From Marisa cornuarietis (Eukaryota > Mollusca > Gastropoda > Architaenioglossa > Ampullariidae): 64,000 bases of DNA. Positions within the stretch are counted from its first letter, which is position 1. Each line of letters opens with the position of its first letter. The DNA lies in NCBI GenBank assembly GCA_004794655.1, contig SMMW01000149.1:1984001-2048000 (forward strand), written 5' to 3'. Positions 29,145-39,369 of this stretch are shown here, piece after piece. The notes under the pieces are model-generated. The model made no database searches. It saw nothing but the letters and a program-made list of their open reading frames with translations, and was not told the origin of the DNA. A program made the position numbers and the translations under genes.

Positions 29145-29640
29145 TTAAATGTCATGTGCTGTGCTTGTACTTGGTGGCTTGTACAAGTACCTTACACTCT
29201 CTTCTCTTGCTGAAGGGAAATATTGCTATTATCCGCCCAATTTTTTTCTATTTGTGTTGTTTTTCACGGCTCCAGTAATTATTATTAGTGCTTGATTATG
29301 AACTTTGTCCAGGGTCTCTTGGTGTGCCTTGGCTGCTATTATCCAAGCGCGTGACCTATATTCAAGGTGCGGTCTTTATACACAGTTTTCAGGATTTTCT
29401 CATTCGCCCCGCCCCTCCAGTCTGTGTCAGCTAGCTTTCTCGTAATTTTTTTGGCTTGGTCTCCAGCGCTGGCAATATGCTGCTTCGCCGTGCAGTAACA
29501 CATCGGCCGGCAGGTCATTATCTTTCCTTCCAGTCTCCGACCTTCTTTTGCTCTTCGCCCAAGCAGCACCGGGTAAGGAGATAATCTCTACCCACCATCC
29601 GTCCCTCAAAGCCAGCTCGGAATCTTTCTTATCGTGCGCT
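29145..29640 (-). pseudogene. LINE ORF2 remnant (5' piece of the element at 24060)
   Basis: Minus-strand frames read R-K-L-A-D-T-D-W-R-G-G-A-N-E-K-I-L-K-T-V-Y, then after a shift A-K-A-H-Q-E-T-L-D-K-V-H-N-Q-A-L, the conserved stretch between reverse transcriptase and RNase H in many LINEs. Several stops are present. It joins the RNase H portion across the hAT-like insertion. Confidence 0.6.
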
Positions 29641-30164
29641 AGTTGTATTCAAGGAAGTTGTCACATATGCTGCTGTATATAGAGTTTTGTGGTGGCTGCG
29701 ACATTTGTTCTTCGAATAATCACATGCTTATATTTGAATGTGTTTTTAAGGAGCTTCATATAACGTATACTTTATTCACGATGAAGAAGGGAGGAGGAGG
29801 AAAAGTTTATATATGTGCTATGACACAAATGTTAGGTTAGTATGTCTAGGTTGTTTTTTTTTATTAAACTGCTCCAGATACATGCAGATTATGTTGGCCC
29901 TGTTTTGTTTTAAGAGGCCAGTGATTGTGATGACAGCAAGTTCCACCCATGGGCCGGAATGCATAGTTGTTGGCCACCTAAGGGGAAGACTCGACACGAT
30001 GGGATTTCATGGGAAATAAATGGTCGGGATTTGGAGAAATTGGAGGTAGAAACCGACATCTTTATGAGATATTTAGAAGAGTCCGCAGTCAAGTCGCCGT
30101 GTGTTTGACCCATCGCGTCATCGTCAAACACTTCACTGCCACCAGAATCGAATCTATCTCACAG

Positions 30165-30345
30165 CAGCTCTCCGGTTAGCGCCTGTCACTAATACAGTGA
30201 GGGCTGGCTGTCCTGGGTTCAGCTCTCGTCTCGGGCACGCTGTTCCTTCTCTGCATTTGGCGTCTGCTTATACAGGGCTGGCGTGATATATCCTTAGTTC
30301 CTAGCTCGGCGTAAAGCATCAATCCTCCTCCCCCGCTATTTTAAA
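30165..30345 (+). mobile_element. tRNA-derived SINE, family 1
   Basis: An A-box-like TTAGCGCCTG (about 30176) is followed at tRNA spacing by a B box, GGTTCAGCTCTC (30217-30228). The tail (CTTAGTT..CTCGGCGTAAA) recurs at about 38430-38455 in a second copy. Confidence 0.6.
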
Positions 30346-30349
30346 ACGA

Positions 30350-32112
30350 TGTCTCGTCGCACCAGTCTGGAATAACACTGTAGGATAAACAAACTGCTTC
30401 TAACACAGCACACATATCCTCACGAACTAAAAATAAAGGGGAAGGGGGCAGACGGAATGACTACTCGGGTGTCGCCGACATCACGGTAATTCTGTGTATG
30501 TACACCAGATTCCTTTCACCTGTTAACAGCTGTGGTCAAACGTTACAGTCTTGATGCCACAGTTACAAAGCAGCTATAGTTAATTGGACTTACCTTGTAA
30601 CTGGGCTGCAGAATAATTCGACAGATGATGGCGTCCAGCACGTCCAGCGGACACAAAGGAAGAGCTGGTGTGAAAACGAATGGAAATGACATTTTTGCTT
30701 TGACCGACGGAAAGCAGACGGTTACCAACTGCTGAGATTCTCCTTCATTAATCCCACCCTCCCCACTTCACCCATCAGACATACAGAAGACGTAGTCGAG
30801 CAGCCTTAGGTATTAGATGTCACGTGACCATAGCTTGGTCTCGTTTGGGCACGAATACACGTCCGTGGTTTGCGGTTTGCTTTTCCCAGCTCGATGGGGT
30901 TGGTTGTTTCAGCCCTACCCTTTTAAATATAGCGCTGGGTCAAAAGTTTCGCGCGTGCGTTACAGTGTATCAAATGTCGTATATTCCTTGAAGGGCATCA
31001 GTAAAAAAGAGACTTATCATCAAAGACATTTTTTTCTAATTAAAATCTGCCATGACGACGGTTTTTGAGTACGAATCCGGCCGTCTGGTCTGATTCATAG
31101 CTGAGGTTCCGATACTGTTGTCAAGGGGAGCTAGCGACGTAAAGTAATCAAGGCTCTATTAGCGGTTGCCTCCCTTGTGCTGGGCGAATTTCGACTAACT
31201 GCTGCGGACGCGCCAGATTCGAGGGGAGTTCAATTAAGACCCATATTCGGGTAGACGTAACCAACAACAACAACAACAACAACAACAACAAAATAAAACT
31301 AACTTTTCCTGCATATTATGTTATATCGAAAATGTGGCGGTCCTCATCTATTACTTTCGTCGTTCTCCACCGATACCTCAACCTAATTGTCGACACGAGT
31401 GTTTTCAGCGTTACAGAAAGAAATCACAGATGATGCTAAATTTAAAAACAGTAAAAAGTTCGACAAATGAAATTTGATTTCTTAAGAGTTGTTCTTCTTG
31501 TCTACGGGTAGTACAGGTAACAGGTCACTTTTATTTTCTTTCTGCTTCTCTCACTCTCTTCTAATCACTACTTTCGTACATAATATTCACCTTCCACTCT
31601 CTTTAGATGTTATTCCTTACGTTTATTATTAATCCTTGACTTATTTTCGAGTTTCCACCCCTTATTGCGCTTTGCTTGCAACTGGCGTATTGATATGAAC
31701 ATTCGTGGTTCAAATTGTAGTCAGTAGTTATAGCATTATTTGACTGTATGCTGTTACAGCGGTTTTCTACTTTCAAACTGTTTGGTTACCACCAAAGGGA
31801 TACAGGAAGGTGTGTGTGTATATTATTTTTCACTCTCAACTGTGAAATACCAGGGAATCTCTTATTCTTAAAAGTTGTTCCACCAATCTCATCTTTTTAT
31901 CGTGCATGTCATCGTCACAGACTTCTTTAAAACAACGAGCTGGTGCTTGATCACCAAGTGATGTTATCCCAGACGGTGAATAATCACATGCTGGCTACAT
32001 TCTCAGTTCGCCATCATCCATACCACACATTTCTTTCAATTGGCAAGAACCACAGGAAGTGCCATAAAAAGGGTACACGCTCTTCTTTCTGTATTACTTT
32101 TGGGTAAGTACT
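30350..32112. other. intergenic with (CAA)n tract, no gene
   Basis: No coding feature was supported. A (CAA)n microsatellite of about nine units lies at about 31264-31292. The stretch at about 31880-31980 resembles the 3' flank of paralogue C (see findings). Confidence 0.4.
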
Positions 32113-32126
32113 TTGTTATGTGAGAG

Positions 32127-33715
32127 TTCAAGTTCAAGTTCAAGTTGTTTATTCTTGGGGCCATTGCCCTTTTTGAAGGGGGAGCAACAACAGTAGTACA
32201 ATATTAAATACATCTATGCATGGTTATTGAGTAAAAATTACAAGAAAACAAACATTCATATCCTGCTTATTTGTCTTCTATTGCAGTTTTTCTAAACTGG
32301 AAAGCATGGAAGAGATACAATGCCAGATTTTTAAGAACTTTTTCATTTGATGAGGCTAGCAGCAAACTCATTTTAAATTTATTTGGACTAGTATACCATT
32401 TTCTTTATATATATATATATATATCTTATTCTAAGATGCTGTAGGGCTTTACAACTTAGAACGAAGTGAACTTCATCTTCCTCATTTAATTGGCATAATG
32501 GACATACAAGATCAAGTGTAGTGTAACTTCTATACCTAAAGTAATGGACTGCAATGCTAGATACACCCAGTTGGAATTTAGCAAGAATTGTCATCAGATA
32601 GTAATCTAGATCTATTTTTTAGTATTTTTAACAGCTTCTGAGATTCCATAAGTAGAATAAAAAGAAAATCTCTCACTGCTATTGATGTGATCTTCCCACT
32701 CTTGCCATCTACACAAAACTTGTCGTTCTTTTAATTTGTTTAGAAACAGTCTTTCACATTGTACCCCTTGATTTAACCACACAAAACCAAACCCCAGCGA
32801 AAATAACTTTCTTTTAATATTAGATACCCAGTTTGATTTACCTTTTGTTTCTAAATCAAATAACATTCTGTAAATTTTGCGGGGCAGTCTGTCATCGTTC
32901 ATTCTAACTAGTTTCAACCAATATCGAACACATTTATTAACTGAATTTACTGTAATTGGGTGTCTTTGTAGTTCGCCATACACTAAATCATTTGGGGTTC
33001 GGCTATCTAGCCCCAGGAAGAGTTTTAAGGCAAAGAGGTGGACCTCTTCACAATAGTGTGATGCCTTGTCTAGTCCCCAGAGTTCCGCACCATACTGTAG
33101 TATAGGTTGGACTTGGGCATCAAAAAGTTTTAAAAATACATCTACACTTGTGTTATTATAAGATCTAAGAGTTTTCGTTATTAAGAGTAAGCCCTTTTTT
33201 CCTCTATTTGCCAAGTCCTGGCATGCAGCTGAAAAGCTAAGCTTAGTGGAGAACAGCAATCCAAGATACTTGTATACATTAACAACAGGTATTACAGTAC
33301 TATTATAAGTCCAACGTTCCCTTGCTCCTAGAAACCCACCTTTGCGGAAGACTACAATATTACTTTTCTCTAAGTTTACGTTTAAGTCCAGGGTAGATGC
33401 AGCTATGCTTAAGTTATTCAGCTGGTTTTGCAGCCCAATCATTGTTTCGGCTATCAAGACAACATCATCTGCAAATAGTAGTATAAACAACTCTAAATAA
33501 TCCAAAGGTAAGGAGGCTCCATGTTTTCCATTCTGAATTATCTTGATTGCCATTTCGTTGATAAAGAGGGAGAATAATACAGGACTACACACATCCCCTT
33601 GCTTTACCCCCTTAGTACAGTTTATGTAGTCGATTAACTGTGCACCACAGCTGATTCTTACTTTAACATTATTATACATGGCTTTAATAGATTTAAACAG
33701 CTTGTTTGGGACCCC
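32127..33715 (-). mobile_element. 5'-truncated LINE insertion with 14-bp target-site duplication
   Basis: A perfect TTGTTATGTGAGAG duplication flanks the element at 32113-32126 and 33716-33729. On the minus strand it starts inside the reverse transcriptase, runs through the RT C-terminal region and a 3' zinc-knuckle-like motif, and ends with an AATAAA and a (TTGAAC)3 tail. This is a standard target-primed insertion truncated at the 5' end. Confidence 0.9.
32612..33679 (-). pseudogene. LINE reverse transcriptase fragment (355-codon open frame)
   Basis: Contains G-V-K-Q-G-D-V-C-S-P-V-L-F-S-L-F-I-N-E and the catalytic box F-A-D-D-V near residue 70, then the conserved Y-K-Y-L-G motif and a C-terminal domain. 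The finger and N-terminal palm regions are missing because of 5' truncation. The frame stops at 32612 and the expected C-x(2)-C-x(8)-H-x(4)-C motif (C-P-L-C-Q-L-N-E-E-D-E-V-H-F) continues in another frame at 32388-32594, so there is a frameshift. Not functional. Confidence 0.85.
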
Positions 33716-33729
33716 TTGTTATGTGAGAG

Positions 33730-34370
33730 CGAGTTAGTATACAAACGTGCTAATGAAGAACTGAAAAGCATCGACGTTGTCTTCTGTTTTATTTTATCTG
33801 TTTTTGTTTTTTAAGCGGCGCGTGGGATGTTATTATGGAGTCTTGAAAAAAGTCAAAAGTAGACAGTATCAGTGGTCTGAGTAGTCGACTTGCCACTTGA
33901 GCAGGAAGCACCACATCAGAATGCCGGAATGTTCGTACAGCAGTCCCCAGTTTTGTCTCATATAGTGACTGCTACTTCCATTTCATTAAAAGACAGTCCT
34001 CGGTTCTTTTTAAACAAATCAAGTCTCCTGATAATCCTGGATCACACTTTTATCTCTAAGTGCAATATTCCAACATACAGATGCAATCCTCCTCTGTTCC
34101 CATGGCTGTCCTGTGAAGAGGGTCAAAGCCCTTTTCTGTCTCATTTTCTTCAATTATTCCGGAAGTTGTTTTTGGTGGTTGTGGGTAAACTGCTTTTTTC
34201 GGGGGGGGGGAGGGGCCGGAGGGAGGTTAGTGGACCCCGAGGTACCATGAATGTGCGTGAAAATGTTCTGTTTTAAGGTCTACGATTTCCACTTCTATTT
34301 TAAGAAAATGGCAGACTACTGTAGTTTATAGTACTGTGGCACACACATCAAAACGTTGGCTATTTATAGC
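33730..34370. other. intergenic, no gene recognised
   Basis: One 128-codon plus-strand open frame (33890-34276) has no domain features, runs through a poly-G stretch and is probably chance. Confidence 0.4.
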
Positions 34371-34559
34371 ACACTATTGTTAAAATGCCCATATAAAAGT
34401 ATTAACTGTTACAAGAAATAAAAGACGACATGAGATGTTACAAATAAAAGTTTTTTTAATATCAAATTGGAAGAAAGGCTCAGCATAGGAAATCTTTACA
34501 GTGCTGCGTTCGTCAGTTTGAGACATGCTATAGGTCACTTTCGCTCTGTCATTCTTTTT

Positions 34560-34800
34560 TAACACACACTCTCTCTCTCTTTTATACCTTCCCACCATTA
34601 CACACAAACACACTTTCTCTCGCGAGCGAACAGACCCTCACATACACTCTTTCTTTTTCTCTCTCTTTGATACACACACGCACATATACATGCACACACA
34701 TTCTCTAACACAGATGCACGTGCAAACTTTCTCTTCTCTCTCGCTCGCGCACACACACAAATCCCCACCTCCCACCACACAAGAAAGAGAGAGAGAGAAC
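34560..34800. repeat. degenerate (CA)/(CT) microsatellite tract
   Basis: About 240 bases of mixed CACA and CTCT runs. The repetitive open frames over it (Arg/Cys/Glu-rich) are composition artefacts. Confidence 0.8.
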
Positions 34801-35197
34801 AAAAATGGGTAGAGAAAAATAAGAATAGTATCTTCTTTGATTCCTGACCATCAGATCATTACTCAACTTCTAAAGTACATTTCACCTCACAGCTGACACA
34901 TGCTGATATGTAGTTTTGGCATCAGTGATTTTTACAATATATTACTTTTAGTCGTCACATTTCCGAAGGTACATGAATGTTATATGCAGTTTAAAAAAAA
35001 TTCATAGTCAGCAGTTCCCATCAAATAATTAGGAAAACGTCAAAGCATGTTATCCCGGCAGTTTTTTAGGCAGCACAATCAGTAGGCGCTCGATAAAACA
35101 ACGGTTACGTCAGTTTTCTAACGACATGACCTACGACGACATAATTTACTCTCTTAGCGTCTGCTCGGATCTTCTCTTAACACTGTATGTGATCATG

Positions 35198-36286
35198 TCA
35201 TGCTGCTGAAGAATTGGAAACCATTGAAGACGTTTCCGTTTCATCTTCCGAGGTCCCTGCAGCATCATTAACTGCGTCTGAATTCGAACTTCTTTCGCAG
35301 ATCTTGCGCCGAGTGTCGTCAAAGAGTCTGCGGATCCGTTTCCGTTTAACGCAGCAAAGTACTGCAGTTACCGCAGTCGCCGCGACCGCAAGTATAACGA
35401 CCGCTACACAAATGCCGGGATACTCTTCGCACACACTGCCGGTAGACATCTGTCTACTGCCTTCAGTCTTGTTCGCTGGCAACTGACTTGTGCCGACACC
35501 AGAATGCGGTTTGTCATCCCTCTTTTGATCATCACTGCTCGACTTCTCCCCGGGTACACCAGTCCCTTGACAAGTGTAATTCAGTTCAACATCCATGCCG
35601 TCACAACTGTCGTTTTGTGGTATGGGAATATACCTCCACATTCCCGAGGGACATGGGTCCAGTTTGCATATACAGTCGAGGTCTGTAAAGTAGCCCTTCC
35701 GACAATCTGCGTTGTCAGGGTAGGGTCTGTACCTACCGCCACACAAACAGCGATCGTCTCGGGTGGGACCTGCTCGACAGAACAGACGTTGACCTTGTCC
35801 ACTGCACCCTGTTTTCTGGTAGGAGCAAAGTCCTATATTGCGATCGTCTGATTGTCGATCTGACATTTCGTAACTTGCCCTATTGCAAGGGAGTATTTTA
35901 AATTCAGGGTAGCCACTCACGTTTTTTTCCAAAACCCCGTAGTTTCCAATAGGCACTCGTGTTGTAGGTAGGCAAGCCGGGAACACAGCTACGCCAGTTA
36001 TGTCAACCGTCTCTTGCTGGCAGTGCAGCGTTGTTCCTGGATACTGGCTGCAGCACATGCGGTTGAGTGCGACCCAGTACTCTTCATCTTGTGGTAAATG
36101 TCTTGAAGGACACTCCCCTTTTTGAACATGTTGTAGACATTCGGGTGTTAGAGATTGTGTCGTGCTGTGAATGTAAACAGCGTACGCATTGATCACAGGT
36201 ATGAGGTAAACAAGAATAATTAAAGTTATCTGTTCCGTTTTCATCTGCTTTGGTCTGTCGTAGGCTGGTTTATTGCAGGTAGCCAT
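35198..36286 (-). CDS. cysteine-rich type I membrane protein, paralogue B (362 aa)
   Basis: Function unknown. The frame is open further upstream, but AATGGCTACC is preceded by a classic acceptor (TTTTCTTTTCCGCAG, exon edge 36287), so the upstream Met codon lies in an intron. I start at 36286; the Met 14 codons later heads a better signal peptide (M-K-T-E-Q-I-T-L-I-I-L-V-Y-L). The cysteine-rich ectodomain has the same motif order as paralogues A and C: W-x(5)-CC, L-H-C-Q, Y-P-E-F-K, C-S-Y-Q-K-T-G-C, D-D-R-C-L-C, D-x-D-C-I-C, P-C-P-S-G and Y-T-C. One transmembrane helix (I-C-V-A-V-V-I-L-A-V-A) is followed by K-R-K-R and an acidic Ser-rich tail. A TNF-receptor-like fold is possible but unproven. 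Confidence 0.78.
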   Translation of the reverse strand: MATCNKPAYDRPKQMKTEQITLIILVYLIPVINAYAVYIHSTTQSLTPECLQHVQKGECPSRHLPQDEEYWVALNRMCCSQYPGTTLHCQQETVDITGVAVFPACLPTTRVPIGNYGVLEKNVSGYPEFKILPCNRASYEMSDRQSDDRNIGLCSYQKTGCSGQGQRLFCRAGPTRDDRCLCGGRYRPYPDNADCRKGYFTDLDCICKLDPCPSGMWRYIPIPQNDSCDGMDVELNYTCQGTGVPGEKSSSDDQKRDDKPHSGVGTSQLPANKTEGSRQMSTGSVCEEYPGICVAVVILAVAATAVTAVLCCVKRKRIRRLFDDTRRKICERSSNSDAVNDAAGTSEDETETSSMVSNSSAA

Positions 36287-36769
36287 TCTGCGGAAAAGAA
36301 AATTTCGGACAAAAGTTTTCATATTGCACTTTGCAAGCCTTACTGATTGATGTTTAAAATAGCTATAGAGAATAAAGGTTTAACCTAAAACAGAAACTAC
36401 CTTTCTGAATAACAAAATCTCTACCTGGGGGACTAGCTGTTGAATAGAGGTTTCATTAATTCTTGTCTTTCTAATGAAATCTGCAGGGTGCGGGGCTATC
36501 CTCGGGCCGAGGTCGGGGACCTCTTTGGTAATCTGCAGTATATCGAAATCATACAGTTTATGTCTACGCTAAAGGATCTATGCATTGCTTTTGGTGTTAC
36601 CGCTTTACATCTTGTTCATGGGTATGGCCCAGAAGCTAGAACAACATTCTCTACCCGATAAGCAAGTGAATATCTCTTTGAAATTAAAGAGCTCGAGAGT
36701 ACACGTAAAGCGGCAGCTGACAATGCCCCCCCCCTATCCACCCACCCCCACACATTCGATAGTGATCAG

Positions 36770-36945
36770 ATTCTGTACAGGACGACCAGTCAGTCTTTGA
36801 TGTTCTCAGTTCTTCCTCTGGTCACCGCGGCGTCGACCACCGTCCAAAATACCCTGAAGGACAGTCTCCGACAGAGTGTCGTGCCGGGTAACATGGCCTA
36901 AGAAAACCTGCTTTCGTCGGTTGACTGTTGGGGTCGGTTGTGGAT
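36770..36945 (-). mobile_element. fragment of the LINE family at 39370
   Basis: TACAGGACGACC.., GGCGTCG.CC and ACATGGCC.AAGAA appear in the same order as at 39487-39610. It is a short 3' portion of that LINE, with no intact frame, inside the presumed first intron of paralogue B. Confidence 0.65.
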
Positions 36946-36996
36946 CACAGTGTATCATTCCGCGGAAAGAAATTACAGGTCGAGAATGACACTCAC

Positions 36997-37150
36997 CTCA
37001 AAATGAAGATCACTGTTGACGACGAAAAGCATGACTTTGATGTGTTATTGACTGTCACACTGGTGGGTGAAAATCAGAAGGTACACACAGCCGACACAGT
37101 AACACGGTTCTCGACAAGCAATATTAGTGTTGCAATCCAGCTGGCAGCCA
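36997..37150 (-). other. putative non-coding first exon of paralogue B
   Basis: The minus strand reads ..TTTTGAG then the donor GTGAGT (intron side 36991-36996), which would pair with the acceptor at 36288-36289 to give a 708-base intron. A similar sequence with the same donor lies at 50951, upstream of paralogue C. The 5' limit is a guess; CCCCGCCC and CACGTGACGT motifs at about 37199-37222 could be promoter elements. Confidence 0.45.
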
Positions 37151-37299
37151 CGCACTGAGTCCTACTGACTGTGACGCACTGCCCTGCTTTGAACTGCGCC
37201 CCGCCCACGCAATCACGTGACGTATTACCGAGGGCAAGCGAGCGCAGGTCACACGACGACACATTCCGAGATGTGTTGACATGGTAGGGTGCATTGCAC

Positions 37300-38130
37300 T
37301 TGATAGAAATCAGAAACTATGCCCCGCAGAATTACATTCAATAAATCAGTGTTAGCGTACAGCGGGAAATAATGATCAAGTCTTAGTCGCCGAGATAAAG
37401 AGAAATGGATCCGGCAGATGAGTGAGCTCTATAGTCACACCTCGTACACACGAGAAGTCAGAGCTAGTCGGGCAGAAGACTAATGCATACGAGTACCTTC
37501 TTTCAAAAAGACACATAGAACTCGTGAGATTGTTTTGGATTTCGAGACGAGGGAGGATTAGGGTTAGTACACCTTATTTTAATCTCGAACATGAGCAATA
37601 CCCACCCAGCAGCAATGGTTATCTGATTTATCAGGGAAAGGATATGGCGCCGGAAGCCTTTTTACACAGCCAGCTCCCGACTATCGAGTTCAAAGCATCT
37701 TCCACGGCAGAACACGGAACAAGTGTCGTGAAAATTACCACACGAGATGATCAAGGACTTTTTTTTTTTTTTTTTTTTTTGCGCGCAGGCGCAGAGCTGA
37801 AAGGTCGGCAAATTTCCCTCTCACGTCTGGTCAGTAGGTGAAGGCCAATTATTTACGGAGTTGGTGGGTGAGACACCATATCATAACGGCCCAGTTTGTC
37901 ATCATTCAAAACTGTTTCATTTATAAACGGGTCAAGAGACTGGCGCGTTCGTTTGATAATAAACCGAAATAGTCGTCTCTTGTCTATCGGAAAGAAAGAC
38001 AATAGATTTATAGTCTTCAGTTGCATAGGTTCACGAAAACAGCTTTTGTGTGCGCATGTGAAGACGGAACGCACCAATATTAGCTTCTTGTACATCCTTG
38101 TTCGTGGACACCCAGAATCGGATCCAATGG
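37300..38130. other. intergenic with poly-T run, no gene
   Basis: A poly-T of about 22 bases lies at about 37759-37780. Open frames on both strands lack domain features. An alternating CG/GT tract follows at about 38144-38181. Confidence 0.35.
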
Positions 38131-38145
38131 CGTCGTGTGGTGTGC

Positions 38146-38178
<33 letters not shown>

Positions 38179-38294
38179 TGCGGTGATTCTGAAACAGCCT
38201 TCTTGACGTTGTTGAATGAAGCTGCACGATAGCTTTCTTGCTTTAACATTTTGATGCTTCAACATACCCATTGTACGAGAGCATTCCTGTTTTC

Positions 38295-38490
38295 TTGGGC
38301 GGTCTGATAGCCTGTCAACAAAACAATGAGGATTGGCTGTCCTGGGTTCAGATCTTGTCTCGTACACGCTGCTCTTTCTCAGCATGCGACATTTGTTTAC
38401 AGAACTGGCTGCCTTTCTGTGTTATAGCCTTAGTTGCTGACTCGGCGTCAAACACCAACCTACCTCGCCTCCTGCTTTTCTAAAACCTCC
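38295..38490 (+). mobile_element. tRNA-derived SINE, family 1, second copy
   Basis: The B box GGTTCAGATCTTG (about 38345) and the body that follows match the copy at 30165 closely (GGCTGTCCTGGGTTCAG.. and ..TTAGTTGCTGACTCGGCGT). The A-box region is more diverged. Confidence 0.6.
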
Positions 38491-38627
38491 ACGTTTCAGT
38501 TAACACACATTTGTTATTTAAAATAAAGAATCAAGGAAGATGGTGTTTAATGTCAATTTTTTTTAAGTAGACACAAGCTCAAATTGTAGAATTTCAGTGA
38601 TGCCGTCGTTATTCTCTCTTTTTCTCT

Positions 38628-38629
<2 letters not shown>

Positions 38630-38665
<36 letters not shown>
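38630..38665. repeat. (AC)n microsatellite
   Basis: About 17 uninterrupted AC units. Confidence 0.92.
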
Positions 38666-38668
<3 letters not shown>

Positions 38669-39369
38669 GCAGAAAGAGGGTTTTCTGGGGAGAAGAGTGA
38701 CGAAAATGCAAAGAGAATGAAGTAGGGGATGACTAGACAGTCGGAGGGGAAAGGGGACACCCATGCTGGCTCGTCCTACACCCGGCTTACATAATTCCCA
38801 GCCGCTTCGCATGTCCACACGCCTGAATCTTCTATTTCCGTGCGCAAACCAGCAACTCATAACACAGTGGTACGGAAACATCCAAGAATGTATTAAGCTG
38901 AGCATTCTATAAAACAGTATATATATATATATACACTCTTGTATTTTGCAAGATATATATTTAAAATATATGAAGTCTCTGGTAACCAGAAGAAGTTATT
39001 AATAAAAGTGTCAAATCCACATTAAAGTACACGTCACTTACAGTCATATAGTTAACGTGATTTTTGCAAACCTGTAAGTTCATAGGAGGCGAAGGAATCC
39101 TTTCTCACGTTCCTGGGACGTAGATCAAACGTACAGCTCTCGCACACGGAGGTGAAGAATGGCAGTGATGTGAAACTAGCTGCTCCGACCTTCATCGTCG
39201 GTAGTGGACAGCAGCAAGGTCGACTTGGGTGCACCCCGGTCACTGCTGACTGGCACCAAGTTTCGCGACGATTCTCCTGCATCACTGCTTTGCATCATTT
39301 ACTGTGAGCGATGAACTGCAGCGGTGAGGACGTAGATTCGACTACAGACTAGCTCCTCACTCCAATAAG

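Noticed and set aside
36287..36322. upstream Met extending paralogue B to 374 aa
   Set aside because: The extra 12 codons are a pyrimidine-rich intron end followed by CAG directly before AATGG.
36928..37158. 76-codon plus-strand frame with protein-like composition
   Set aside because: The related sequence at about 50940 keeps the nucleotide similarity and the minus-strand donor but not this frame, so it is more likely antisense to the proposed first exon of paralogue B.
37896..38385. several overlapping frames on both strands
   Set aside because: They arise from the alternating CG/GT tract and show no domain, splice or start context.
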